Both the position numbers and the translations under genes were made by a program. The notes under the pieces were generated by a model. That model was not told where the DNA came from, made no database searches, and saw nothing but the letters and a program-made list of their open reading frames with translations. From assembly GCF_003259615.1 (NCBI RefSeq), contig NZ_QLLR01000015.1:1-64000 (forward strand): 64,000 nt of DNA, written 5' to 3'. This DNA is from Pedobacter cryoconitis. Its GTDB lineage: Bacteria; Bacteroidota; Bacteroidia; Sphingobacteriales; Sphingobacteriaceae. Shown here in pieces: positions 53,802-62,911 of this stretch (position 1 is its first letter; each line of letters starts with the position of its first letter).

Positions 53802-54617
53802 TTATTTGAACAGCGCCTTACGTGAACTCGTTGTATAAGCACTAAATACACCTAAAGCGTGGTTATCAAAGTTTGAAGGCGGATTTGCTGGCGAAACAGG
53901 CTGGGTTTCAGATAAGTTCTGTCCCAGGCTAAAAAAATACCTGTGAACTGCTTTATCGACACATTGAAACTCTACGGCAACGGTATCTCCGGGAACCATA
54001 TCCTTACTCAAATCATAAAAGATCACATCATTCACCTTATTGCCATCGTTAAACCGGTCGTCTGTCGCCGCATCGAATTCCACTTTACCTTTGAAGCGAA
54101 CAATAGAATGATACCAATTCTCTACTCCAGGCGGATCATCATAAATGACAGCCACGTATTTCCTGGTTTTATTCGCCACGGTAAGCTCTTTAAAAGTCAG
54201 CAGGTTCAAGATTACTTTCTTCGGCATCGTAGATGTTGCGGTATAAGTTTGCCCCTGCGCATTGACGGTTAACTTATAAGTTGTTCCGGGTTTTCCTCTG
54301 AATTTCGGACTGTTGTAAATCCCGGTGGTTTTCTCCGTATAATTAACGGTTGTCCCGTCACTTCCGGTGAGTACGACTTTTGCACCTGCGAGTCCATTAA
54401 ATTTATTCTCTTCGGTGAAAGAATAGGTGGTAGAAATCCTGACGACCTGAACTTCATTGAGGTCATTTACACCCCCGTCAATGACAATAACTGGTTTTAC
54501 GTTATCCAGATTCAGGTCAATTGCCTTCTCACAGGCGGAAAATAAACTCAGCGATAATATTCCGGTCAGGAACACGGCTCCCGACTTAAATTGTCTGTTT
54601 CGATTTGAATACATCAT
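53802..54617 (-). CDS. DUF4249 family lipoprotein
   Basis: A 271-residue lipoprotein (lipobox FSAC, then EKAIDLNLDN). The start of the mature chain, KPVIVIDGGVND, and VVRISTTYSFTEENKFNGLA are typical of DUF4249, as is the beta-rich rest. These proteins accompany TonB-dependent receptors of the carboxypeptidase-regulatory type, as here: the receptor gene ends four bases before. They probably act together at the outer membrane, perhaps as the receptor's surface partner. The ligand is unknown. Confidence 0.88.
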   Translation of the reverse strand: MMYSNRNRQFKSGAVFLTGILSLSLFSACEKAIDLNLDNVKPVIVIDGGVNDLNEVQVVRISTTYSFTEENKFNGLAGAKVVLTGSDGTTVNYTEKTTGIYNSPKFRGKPGTTYKLTVNAQGQTYTATSTMPKKVILNLLTFKELTVANKTRKYVAVIYDDPPGVENWYHSIVRFKGKVEFDAATDDRFNDGNKVNDVIFYDLSKDMVPGDTVAVEFQCVDKAVHRYFFSLGQNLSETQPVSPANPPSNFDNHALGVFSAYTTSSRKALFK

Positions 54618-54621
54618 GATA

Positions 54622-56949
54622 CTAGAATTTAAAGTTCCAGGTTACGGAAGGGATAATTCCAAACAAGGTGGTTCTCACGACCTGTGTTTTAGCAGCATTA
54701 TCCGGATCATCCTTAAAATTAATTGCAAAAGCATTCTGGCGATTGTAGAGGTTATAAATACCAAAAGTCCAGCTGGATTGATATTTCTTACCCGGTTTCC
54801 CATCCAGCGTTGCTGAAACATCAAGACGGTGATAAGCGGGCGTACGGTAACCGTTTTTATCCGTATAATAGAAAGCAGTTCTGCCGTTCACCTGGTATTT
54901 ACCACTCGGATAAGTCACCGCATTTCCTGTGTTATATACAAACACAGTAGAAAGTGTCCAGCGGGGACTTGCTTTGTAAATTCCGACTAAAGAAACATCG
55001 TGTGTCCGGTCTTGTTTGGCATTAAACCAGCGGCCATCATTCAGGGTATCAAACTGCCTTTCTGTTTTAGAATAGGTATACCCTATCCACCCGTTGAATT
55101 TGCCAAATCTCTTCTTAAAAAATAGTTCTATGCCGTAGGCTCTGCCATCACCATAAAGCAGATCTGCTTCTACATTATCTTTTTCACGCAGATCTGCACC
55201 GTTCCGGTATTCGATTTGGTGCTGCATTGATTTATAGTAGATTTCTGCAGAGAACTCATATTGGTTATCGTTGAAATTCCTGAAGTAACCTGTAGAGAAC
55301 TGGTCAGCAATTTCCGGCCTCACGTTATTGCTGTTCATGATATATAAATCAGTTGGAGAGGTGGAAGTAGAATTAGACATCAAATGGATGTTTTGTGTAT
55401 TCCGGGTATAAGCTGCTTTAATAGCACTGTTACCACTGAGCTGGTAGCTGGCGGAAAACCGGGGTTCCAGGTTGAGGTAGTTTTTCACAGACTGACTGGA
55501 GGCATAACTATTCGTTTTCAGGATATTACCTTCCGCATCATAGGTTTTGAAATGGCCCGGCCCAAGCACTGAGAAACCACTCAATCGTAATCCATAAACC
55601 ATTTTAAACTTATCGCTCACACTCCATTCATCAGTCAGATAAGCTGCGAGTTCGAGTCCTTTGCGGTTTTCGTAAGTAATGGGGTTGACACTGGATTCGC
55701 TGGTAGCAGTCATCTTACCGGGGGCAATGGTATGATGGATAGCGTTTAGGCCGAATTTTAGCTGATGTTTGTTGCTGATACTATACTGGAAGTCTTGCTT
55801 TAAGTTAAAGTCTCTGATGAAAGAATTGACTTCAAAATTAGCGTCTTCCATCAGGTTATCGATCACATAGCTATAATGGCTATAGATGAGCGAAGTGTTG
55901 GAAAATAGCTTTGGACTATATAAGTGGTTCCACCGCATGGTAACGGTTGCATTCCCCCAGTCAAAGCCAAATATATTAACGAGGTTCAGCTTATCTCTGC
56001 CAAAGTAACCAGAGAGGAAAAGCGTGTTTTTGTCATCGATTTTATAATTGGCCTTTGCATTGAGATCATAGAAGTATAAGGCATTTTTACTGATGGATTT
56101 ATTGGGCGACAATTTAAAAAAGGCATCCAGATAAGTCCTGCGACCACTGATCATATAGGATCCTTTGTCTTTGACAATCGGCCCTTCTACTTTGAGCCGG
56201 GAAGAAATCAGGCCAATCCCTCCTTCAACGGTGGTTTCTTTGCTATTGCCTTCCTTCATTTTGATGTCTATGACTGAAGACAACCTCCCGCCGTACTGTG
56301 CTGGCATCCCTTCTTTATAAACAGTAACGTCTTTGATCGCATCGGAGTTAAAGGTGGAGAAAAAACCGAGCAGATGAGAGGCGTTGTAAACGGGGGCTTC
56401 ATCCAAAAGGATCAGGTTTTGATCGGTTGCCCCGCCTCTCACATAAAAGCCGCTGTTTCCTTCTCCGGCTAATTTAATACCGGGCAAAAGCTGCAGGGCT
56501 TTCATCACATCCCTTTCTCCCAGTAGCATGGGGAGGCTCCGGATTTCATTCATACTCATCCTTTGAGGCCCCATTTGAGGGCTGTTGATATTGTCATTAC
56601 TTTTTGCGCCGGCAATCACCACTTCATCTAATTGATTACCGGGTTCGAGCACGAAGTTAAGATGTGTATCTTTTGATAAGTTAAGATGTTGTGTGATAGT
56701 TTTGTAGCCAATAAAGCTAACAGAAATATCATGCTCGCCCGGTGTAGTGCCAACAGCATAAAAGCCGTAGCCATTGGTCATGGCTACGGCGGTTGTGCCT
56801 CCGGTTATTTTAACGCTGGCACCAATTAAGGTTTCTCCTGTTTTCCCATCAGTTACATTTCCGGTAATGGTCTTTTTGACCTGGGCAAATGAGAACTGGA
56901 ATTGAGTGAGGAGGATAAGCAATAGTAAATTCCGATAGGTAGATCGCAT
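54622..56949 (-). CDS. TonB-dependent receptor with carboxypeptidase-regulatory-like domain
   Basis: A 775-residue outer-membrane receptor: signal MRSTYRNLLLLILLTQFQFSFA, regulatory-like domain (about 27-112, ITGNVTDGKTGETLIGASVK), a TonB-box-like LDEVVIAG, plug (MKALQLLPGIKLAGEGNSGF, YVRGGATDQNLILLDEAPVY) and a barrel ending in SVTWNFKF. It is shorter than SusC and lacks a SusD partner; a DUF4249 gene follows instead. The substrate is not predictable. No iron-related genes accompany it. Confidence 0.92.
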   Translation of the reverse strand: MRSTYRNLLLLILLTQFQFSFAQVKKTITGNVTDGKTGETLIGASVKITGGTTAVAMTNGYGFYAVGTTPGEHDISVSFIGYKTITQHLNLSKDTHLNFVLEPGNQLDEVVIAGAKSNDNINSPQMGPQRMSMNEIRSLPMLLGERDVMKALQLLPGIKLAGEGNSGFYVRGGATDQNLILLDEAPVYNASHLLGFFSTFNSDAIKDVTVYKEGMPAQYGGRLSSVIDIKMKEGNSKETTVEGGIGLISSRLKVEGPIVKDKGSYMISGRRTYLDAFFKLSPNKSISKNALYFYDLNAKANYKIDDKNTLFLSGYFGRDKLNLVNIFGFDWGNATVTMRWNHLYSPKLFSNTSLIYSHYSYVIDNLMEDANFEVNSFIRDFNLKQDFQYSISNKHQLKFGLNAIHHTIAPGKMTATSESSVNPITYENRKGLELAAYLTDEWSVSDKFKMVYGLRLSGFSVLGPGHFKTYDAEGNILKTNSYASSQSVKNYLNLEPRFSASYQLSGNSAIKAAYTRNTQNIHLMSNSTSTSPTDLYIMNSNNVRPEIADQFSTGYFRNFNDNQYEFSAEIYYKSMQHQIEYRNGADLREKDNVEADLLYGDGRAYGIELFFKKRFGKFNGWIGYTYSKTERQFDTLNDGRWFNAKQDRTHDVSLVGIYKASPRWTLSTVFVYNTGNAVTYPSGKYQVNGRTAFYYTDKNGYRTPAYHRLDVSATLDGKPGKKYQSSWTFGIYNLYNRQNAFAINFKDDPDNAAKTQVVRTTLFGIIPSVTWNFKF

Positions 56950-57028
56950 AAATGTGCTTTAGGTTTCACTCAATAAACAATAAACCCGGAAAATCCTTTC
57001 CGGGGTAAAGATTTGGTTAGAATCGGGA

Positions 57029-58423
57029 TTAGTAGGCGTTGTCTTCGCCGTGAATTACGTTGCTAATAGTCATAAAAAGAATCTTCACATCAAGCATAGC
57101 AGTCCAGTTTTCCAGGTACCAGATGTCGTGTTTCACACGTTTCTCCATAGAACCCGGTGCTTTGGTTTCTCCGCGGAAGCCATTCACTTGCGCCCATCCG
57201 GTAATTCCTGGCTTCATAAAGTGACGTACCATGAATTCACTGATAATTGCCCTGTATTCTTCTGTGTGACTTAACATATGTGGTCTTGGCCCTACAACGG
57301 TCATACTTCCGGCAAATACGTTAAAGAATTGCGGCAGCTCATCTAAACTTGTTTTGCGCAAAAATTTACCAATTGGCGTAATACGGTCATCGTTTTTAGT
57401 AGCCTGTTTTTTATCACTGGTACTATTCATCCGCATGCTTCTGAATTTCAGACACCAGAATGGTTCGTCATTTCTACCGCTGCGCAGTTGCTTAAACAAG
57501 ACCGGCCCTTTACTTTGCAGCTTAATCAGCAGTGCAATGACCGGATATAACCAGCTTAGAATAAACAGGATAACCAGGCCGCTGAATATAATATCAAAGG
57601 TCCTTTTTTTGAAACGGTTACTCATCAGTTCCAGGGGTTCGTTACGCAGGGTGATAATCGGAAATTCATCGCCCATATAACTCATGGTATACGGCGCATC
57701 CAAAGAACCTGCGATGTCAGGAATGAACTTCAGGCGCAGACATTGTTTATCTGCTTCTCTGACCAAAGAATGCATCTTTGACATTCTTTCTGGTGGCACA
57801 GAAACGTACAGATCTTTGACACCACCTGCCGCTGCTGCTTTCATTTCAGCAATGGCAAAGTCAGAAATCATGCCTGTTTTATCACTGTAAAAGTCTTCAT
57901 CCCGCTCTGCGATAATCCCATAAAAATCTACGTTATTTTGCTTTGTCAGATAACTGGCAAGTCGGTTTCCCGTAGGGTTCCCCCCCATTACAGCCACCTT
58001 TTTAGTGACATGGAATTTACTGATTAACAGGAATTGCAAAGATGTACCTACAAAACGGTTTAGCAAAAATGCACTGGAAAGCAGGAAATAAAAGATAGTA
58101 ATGAATGTTTTTGAAAAGTCAACATTCTTTTCCAGTAAAAGATAAGCTGAAAACAACACGCTGTGCATGAGTATACTTCTCCAGGTGCTTCTGTAAATAC
58201 GCTCCAGTCGTCTGGCTCCATACTCAGTATACATACCAAAAAACAAGGCATTAAACACCCAAATCAGGTTACATACGATCACATAATGATGTAATAATTC
58301 ATAAGAAACATTTTTTCCCATGTAAATACTTAAATCATAGGCCGCAAAGTAAACCAGATTAAGCATTAACAGGTCAGTGACGGGTAAAACATACCTTAAA
58401 AGGTATAAATAACGTGTTTGCAT
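57029..58423 (-). CDS. Undecaprenyl-phosphate glycosylphosphotransferase (WcaJ/WbaP type)
   Basis: A 464-residue membrane enzyme that starts surface polysaccharide synthesis by moving a sugar-1-phosphate onto undecaprenyl phosphate. Four N-terminal TM helices (about 8-115), a Rossmann-like domain (KKVAVMGGNPTGNRLASYL), a further TM helix (IIFSGLVILFILSWLYPVIA) and the catalytic C-terminus with FKQLRSGRNDEPFWCLKFRS, KTSLDELPQFFNVFAGSM, VVGPRPHM and KPGITGWAQVNGFRG. Glucose is the usual donor for this length class. A run of seven G (57980-57986, coding strand) lies in the GGNPTG codons and could slip. The rfb genes follow upstream. Confidence 0.92.
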   Translation of the reverse strand: MQTRYLYLLRYVLPVTDLLMLNLVYFAAYDLSIYMGKNVSYELLHHYVIVCNLIWVFNALFFGMYTEYGARRLERIYRSTWRSILMHSVLFSAYLLLEKNVDFSKTFITIFYFLLSSAFLLNRFVGTSLQFLLISKFHVTKKVAVMGGNPTGNRLASYLTKQNNVDFYGIIAERDEDFYSDKTGMISDFAIAEMKAAAAGGVKDLYVSVPPERMSKMHSLVREADKQCLRLKFIPDIAGSLDAPYTMSYMGDEFPIITLRNEPLELMSNRFKKRTFDIIFSGLVILFILSWLYPVIALLIKLQSKGPVLFKQLRSGRNDEPFWCLKFRSMRMNSTSDKKQATKNDDRITPIGKFLRKTSLDELPQFFNVFAGSMTVVGPRPHMLSHTEEYRAIISEFMVRHFMKPGITGWAQVNGFRGETKAPGSMEKRVKHDIWYLENWTAMLDVKILFMTISNVIHGEDNAY

Positions 58424-58714
58424 AGGTAGATTTATTTATAGACACACGAATATAGCAAATAAGCGCCAATCGCAAAGAGAATTATAAATTTTATTCTAAT
58501 ATTTAACTTAAAAAGTTATTTATAGCGTGATATTTATTATTTAATCAAAATTTAACAATAATTGAATAAAATATAAGCGCCATACTCCTTATGGTTTTAA
58601 AAGCTTTTTTTAGATTTCATTTAAGAATAAAATAACAAGAATAATACCTCAATACGGAAAAAATGGGAATCAAAGGAAACATTCCTTACAACTTACAGCG
58701 ATATTTACAAAAAA
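58424..58714. other. Intergenic region between the glycosylphosphotransferase gene and the rfbA terminator
   Basis: AT-rich gene-free DNA holding the promoter area of the glycosylphosphotransferase gene. A poly-A stretch abuts the rfbA terminator. No small gene or repeat was seen. Confidence 0.35.
58447..58454 (-). promoter_or_regulatory. Candidate -7 element for the glycosylphosphotransferase gene
   Basis: On the minus strand TATATTCG (one change from TAnnTTTG) lies 24 bases before the start and is set in the same AATATAGCA context as the exact element in front of the nucleotidyltransferase gene. Confidence 0.3.
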
Positions 58715-58750
58715 AAAAGATCCCTCAAACGATTGCCTGAGGGATCTTTT
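58715..58750 (-). terminator. Terminator of the rfb operon
   Basis: AAAAGATCCCTCA (58715-58727) and TGAGGGATCTTTT (58738-58750) form a perfect 13-bp stem. On the minus strand it is followed by a T-run and lies 30 bases beyond the rfbA stop. Confidence 0.92.
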
Positions 58751-58781
58751 CAGCGCAGCACAATTGCCGCAAAAAACAAGC

Positions 58782-59642
58782 TTATTTTAGCAACTTCAAC
58801 AAATACTGTCCATAACCGCTTTTAACTAAAGGCGTAGCTACAGCAGTCAGCTGCGCTTCATCTATAAAGCCCATCCGGTAAGCAACTTCTTCGATCGCCC
58901 CTATTTTCTGCCCCTGACGCTCTTCAATAACCTGAACAAATTGCCCAGCCTGCATCAAGGAGTTAAACGTACCAGTATCCAGCCAGGCTGTACCCCTGCT
59001 AAGCACACCAACTTTCAATTTCCCCTGCCCGAGGTAAACTTTATTTACATCGGTGATTTCATATTCTCCGCGTGGCGATGGTTTGATATTTTTTGCAATC
59101 TCCACCACACTGTTATCATAAAAATATAAACCCGGAACCGCATAATCAGATTTAGGATGAACCGGCTTCTCTTCAATAGATACCGCTTTTTTATCTTCAT
59201 CAAATTCCACCACACCGTAACGTTCCGGATCAGAAACCTGGTAAGCAAAAACAACCCCTCCATCAGGATCGGCGCTTGCCTGCAATAATTTAGACATCCC
59301 TTCTCCGTAAAAAATATTATCCCCCAATACCAGGGCAACTTTATCTTTTCCAATAAAATCGGCCCCAATCACAAATGCCTGCGCCAGCCCATTTGGCTCC
59401 GCCTGCACTGCATAAGAAAATTTACAACCCAGGCGGCTTCCATCACCCAGCAGCTTTTCAAAGTTAGGCAGATCGTGAGGTGTAGAAATAATCAGTACTT
59501 CTCTGATCCCTGCCAGCATTAAAGTTGACAACGGATAATAGATCATCGGCTTATCATAAACCGGCATCATTTGTTTACTCATTACAAGTGTGAGCGGATG
59601 CAAACGCGTTCCACTCCCTCCTGCCAGAATTATTCCTTTCAT
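58782..59642 (-). CDS. rfbA: Glucose-1-phosphate thymidylyltransferase
   Basis: A 286-residue enzyme making dTDP-glucose from dTTP and glucose-1-phosphate. The nucleotide loop GGSGTRLHPLT, the motif SKQMMPVYDKPMIYYPLS and LVLGDNIFYGEGM are all as in RfbA/RmlA. Length is normal. Last gene of a four-gene unit (nucleotidyltransferase, rfbB, rfbD, rfbA), three bases after rfbD. First step of the dTDP-L-rhamnose or related dTDP-sugar pathway. Confidence 0.96.
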   Translation of the reverse strand: MKGIILAGGSGTRLHPLTLVMSKQMMPVYDKPMIYYPLSTLMLAGIREVLIISTPHDLPNFEKLLGDGSRLGCKFSYAVQAEPNGLAQAFVIGADFIGKDKVALVLGDNIFYGEGMSKLLQASADPDGGVVFAYQVSDPERYGVVEFDEDKKAVSIEEKPVHPKSDYAVPGLYFYDNSVVEIAKNIKPSPRGEYEITDVNKVYLGQGKLKVGVLSRGTAWLDTGTFNSLMQAGQFVQVIEERQGQKIGAIEEVAYRMGFIDEAQLTAVATPLVKSGYGQYLLKLLK

Positions 59643-59645
59643 ATC

Positions 59646-60518
59646 TTAAATTTGAGGTACGTTAATTAAAGCCAATTGATTGATACAAACTAATAAACTA
59701 TCTCTCCAGTAAGGAATTTCCAAATCAAAAGTCTCTTTGATTTTAGTTTTATCCATGACAGAGAATTTCGGCCTTACAGCCCTTGTCGGATATTTAGAAG
59801 TAGGAATAGGGAATAGTTTTACTGTAGTAGCACTGAGCTCAAAAATGCCCTGCGCAAAATCATACCACGAAGTCACCCCTTCATTACTGTAGTGATAAAC
59901 GCCGTAAGCTGTTTTGCCAGATGCGATGATCGCTAAAATTGCTTTCGCCAGATCAATTGCATAAGTTGGCGTACCAATCTGATCGGCAATAATATTCAGC
60001 TCGTCTCTTTCTGCCCCTAATTTCAGCATGGTTTTCACAAAGTTATTTCCATATTCAGAATACAACCAGCTGGTACGCAGAATGAAATGAGCAGACAAAA
60101 CTGCTGCAATATCTTTTTCTCCTGCTAATTTAGTGACCCCATAAACATTAACAGGCTCAGCAGTATCTTCTTCTTTCAATAAATTAACACTGTTACCGGC
60201 AAAGACAAAATCGGTAGAAACATGAACCATCGCTGCACCGTAAGCCTGGCAAAGCAGCGCAATATTCTTTGCACCATCCCTGTTAATCTGCTCACAAAGC
60301 CCCACATCATCTTCTGCTTTATCTACTGCCGTATAAGCCGCACAGTTAATCACAAATTTGGGCTGCTCTGCAATAAACAGTTTCTCCAGCGCTGCATAGT
60401 CCAGTATATTTCCCGCAGTTTCATCCGGAAAAGAGATAGACTCCAGTCCTGTTTGTGAAGCCACTTTTTTAATGCAGCTACCCAGCTGACCGGATGCGCC
60501 TAATACTAATATTTCCAT
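59646..60518 (-). CDS. rfbD: dTDP-4-dehydrorhamnose reductase
   Basis: A 290-residue SDR-superfamily enzyme, the last step to dTDP-L-rhamnose. NAD(P) motif GASGQLGS at the N-terminus, then VINCAAYTAVDKAEDDVGLC, HVSTDFVFAG, YGVTKLAGEKDI with the catalytic Tyr/Lys, and LRTSWLYSEYGNNFVKTML. The ATG directly abuts the rfbB stop, so they are translated from one message. The epimerase RfbC that should supply its substrate is not in the window. Confidence 0.95.
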   Translation of the reverse strand: MEILVLGASGQLGSCIKKVASQTGLESISFPDETAGNILDYAALEKLFIAEQPKFVINCAAYTAVDKAEDDVGLCEQINRDGAKNIALLCQAYGAAMVHVSTDFVFAGNSVNLLKEEDTAEPVNVYGVTKLAGEKDIAAVLSAHFILRTSWLYSEYGNNFVKTMLKLGAERDELNIIADQIGTPTYAIDLAKAILAIIASGKTAYGVYHYSNEGVTSWYDFAQGIFELSATTVKLFPIPTSKYPTRAVRPKFSVMDKTKIKETFDLEIPYWRDSLLVCINQLALINVPQI

Positions 60519-61577
60519 TTATCTTTCTGCGTATTGAGTTTCATAATAAGACTGATAATTCGACGAAGTTACATCATCCAGCCATTGTTCATTTTCAAGG
60601 TACCAATCTACAGTTTTCGCCAGACCTTCTTCAAATTGAAGACTTGGAACCCAGTTTAATTTTTCCTGAAGCTTAGACGAATCGATTGCATACCTTAAAT
60701 CATGACCGGCGCGATCGGTTACATAAGTAATCAATTGTTCAGAAGTACCAGCTGAACGGCCGAGCTTCTCATCCATAATCTTACAAAGAAGCTTAATCAG
60801 GTCAATGTTTTTCCATTCGTTATGACCACCAATATTATAGGTTTCACCTGCTTTTGCCTGGTGAAAGATCACATCAATAGCACGGGCATGATCTTCTACC
60901 CAAAGCCAGTCACGCACGTTTTCACCTTTACCATATACAGGCACAGCTTTGTTATTTTTAATATTATTGATCGCCAGCGGGATCAGCTTCTCCGGAAAAT
61001 GGTGAGATCCATAGTTATTTGAACAGTTGGAAATCACAACATCCAGACCATAAGTATCGTGGTAAGCCCGAACAAAATGATCAGAACTTGCTTTAGAGGC
61101 AGAATATGGGCTATGCGGATCATAAGCAGTTGTTTCTGTAAACATCCCTGTTTCACCAAGCGCCCCATAAACTTCATCTGTAGAGACATGATAAAAACGT
61201 TTCTGAGCATAGTCACCTTTCCACTGTTCTTTTGCAGCATTCAGCAGATTAACTGTTCCGATTACATTGGTCATCACAAATTCCATCGGATTGGAGATCG
61301 AACGGTCAACATGAGATTCGGCAGCTAAATGAATAACAGCATCAAACTGCGCGGTACGGAACAGTTCAGCTATAAAAGCAGCATCCACAATATCGCCTTT
61401 TACAAATTCGTAGTTTGGTGCCGATTCTATATCAGTCAGATTTAAAAGGTTCCCTGCATAAGTTAACTTATCCAGGTTTACGATCTGATAATCGGGGTAG
61501 CTCTTTACGAACCTGCGCACCACATGGGAACCGATAAACCCGGCACCACCGGTAATTAAAATTTTCTTAGTCATCAT
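60519..61577 (-). CDS. rfbB: dTDP-glucose 4,6-dehydratase
   Basis: A 352-residue extended SDR enzyme that converts dTDP-glucose to dTDP-4-dehydro-6-deoxyglucose. GGAGFIGSHVVRRF binds NAD, STDEVYGALGE carries the Asp-Glu pair typical of RmlB, and YSASKASSDHFVRAYHDTYG the catalytic Tyr/Lys. SNNYGSHHFPEKLIPLAINN and GENVRDWLWVEDHARAI match the sugar-binding loops. Located 30 bases after the nucleotidyltransferase gene. Confidence 0.96.
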   Translation of the reverse strand: MMTKKILITGGAGFIGSHVVRRFVKSYPDYQIVNLDKLTYAGNLLNLTDIESAPNYEFVKGDIVDAAFIAELFRTAQFDAVIHLAAESHVDRSISNPMEFVMTNVIGTVNLLNAAKEQWKGDYAQKRFYHVSTDEVYGALGETGMFTETTAYDPHSPYSASKASSDHFVRAYHDTYGLDVVISNCSNNYGSHHFPEKLIPLAINNIKNNKAVPVYGKGENVRDWLWVEDHARAIDVIFHQAKAGETYNIGGHNEWKNIDLIKLLCKIMDEKLGRSAGTSEQLITYVTDRAGHDLRYAIDSSKLQEKLNWVPSLQFEEGLAKTVDWYLENEQWLDDVTSSNYQSYYETQYAER

Positions 61578-61607
61578 TATAAATTTAATGGTTGATCACC
61601 CTGATTA

Positions 61608-62516
61608 TTATTTCCACAAATCAGAAGGATAAAGACCTTCTGCTGTCAACTCCAGCAACCGCTCTTTAACGATCTGCGCATCTTCTTTAAAAGTGACCCC
61701 AAACCATTTAGCCTGGGTAGGGATCATTTTCACTACTCCCGCACCTGTGCTGATCAATTGATCGGCAACTTCAGGGATCAGGAATTCAGCTTTCAGGTTA
61801 TTGACATTCTCTTGCAGAAACTTAAGATAACCAACTTCGCTCCAATTCACAAACTCTGGCGTAAAACAAAAGAAGTTCATACTCACTTTTGTATCCATTG
61901 GCAATTCAATCAGCGCATCACCGTCCTTCGCAAATGCTTTACCATCCTTTTTAACAACCTCTTTACGTTCTGTAATTCCGGTAATATGACCTGCTGCATT
62001 TACATTAATCTCCCCACGGGTCACTGAACCGTGATCACTTAAGCTATTTTTAAGCTCATATCCGATACAGGCATATTTCCCGGCCGCGGCTTCTGTAGTC
62101 AGAAAACCGTAAGCCTGCTTAAATGCGTCGTACCCATAAAAATCATCGGCATTAATCACAGCAAAGGGTGCATCCAGAACCTCTTTGGTACAGAGCAGCG
62201 CATGCTGTGTTCCAAATGGCTTTGTACGGTCTGCAGAGATCTCCTGACCACCACTAAACTTATCCAGAGATTGATAAACGTAGTCCAGTTCAATCCTGCC
62301 CGCAAGTTTAGGCTCAATAGATGCTTTAAAAGAGGCAGCAAACTCTTCACGGATGATAAAGATCACCTTACCAAACCCTGCTTTAATGGCATCAAAAATT
62401 GAATACTCCATAATGGTTTCTCCGGAAGGCCCAAAAGATTCAATTTGTTTGTTACCACCATAACGGCTCGCCATTCCGGCAGCCAAAATAACCAGTGAGG
62501 GTTTTAATTTAGTCAT
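61608..62516 (-). CDS. Sugar-phosphate nucleotidyltransferase, specificity unknown
   Basis: The 302-residue product is a nucleotidyltransferase with LVILAAGMASRYGGNKQIES as its NTP loop (instead of GGxGTR), FAVINADDFYGYDAF for the metal Asp, and VKMIPTQAKWFGVTFKEDAQ near the end. This type is common in Bacteroidota and is annotated only in general terms. By its place at the head of the rfb unit it makes an activated sugar for surface polysaccharide. The start is supported by a promoter-like element 20-28 bases upstream. Confidence 0.85.
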   Translation of the reverse strand: MTKLKPSLVILAAGMASRYGGNKQIESFGPSGETIMEYSIFDAIKAGFGKVIFIIREEFAASFKASIEPKLAGRIELDYVYQSLDKFSGGQEISADRTKPFGTQHALLCTKEVLDAPFAVINADDFYGYDAFKQAYGFLTTEAAAGKYACIGYELKNSLSDHGSVTRGEINVNAAGHITGITERKEVVKKDGKAFAKDGDALIELPMDTKVSMNFFCFTPEFVNWSEVGYLKFLQENVNNLKAEFLIPEVADQLISTGAGVVKMIPTQAKWFGVTFKEDAQIVKERLLELTAEGLYPSDLWK

Positions 62517-62536
62517 AAGTAGAAATGTTATAGGTA

Positions 62537-62544
62537 CAAATATA
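62537..62544 (-). promoter_or_regulatory. Candidate -7 element of the rfb unit
   Basis: On the minus strand TATATTTG matches TAnnTTTG exactly and lies 20 bases before the nucleotidyltransferase start, leaving a very short leader. Confidence 0.4.
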
Positions 62545-62673
62545 GCACTCTTACCGATTTTACCTCATTAACACAGCATTAAATTTTCACTTAAATACAA
62601 TATATTAACATAATAAGCCTTTTATTAAACGCAAATAGCAATAGAAACATAATTATAATAACATAAAAATAAA

Positions 62674-62681
62674 TACATTTG
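62674..62681 (+). promoter_or_regulatory. Candidate -7 element upstream of manC
   Basis: TACATTTG matches TAnnTTTG exactly, 231 bases before the manC start, so the leader would be long. The rest of the 395-base divergent region (62517-62911) is very AT-rich and shows no small gene. Confidence 0.35.
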
Positions 62682-62911
62682 CAAGAAGAGGATGTGATTA
62701 AGGTTAAAAAATCATTAACTCCTGAATTCTGTACCAGTTTACAGGGAATAATTCAATAATTTTAGAATCAAAGGGGATAAATGCCATTAAAACCTTACGC
62801 TATAAATTATTATCGTTCAATAATTAGCAAAACGAAAGAATAAATAACCAAAAAAGTAAATAAATATAAGATTTTCAATCATTTAAGAGCAACCATATTC
62901 AACCAGAAAAG

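Noticed and set aside
57980..57986. Seven-base homopolymer in the glycosylphosphotransferase gene as a phase switch
   Set aside because: It falls in a glycine codon pair required by the family's Rossmann motif; seven bases is short and the frame is intact.
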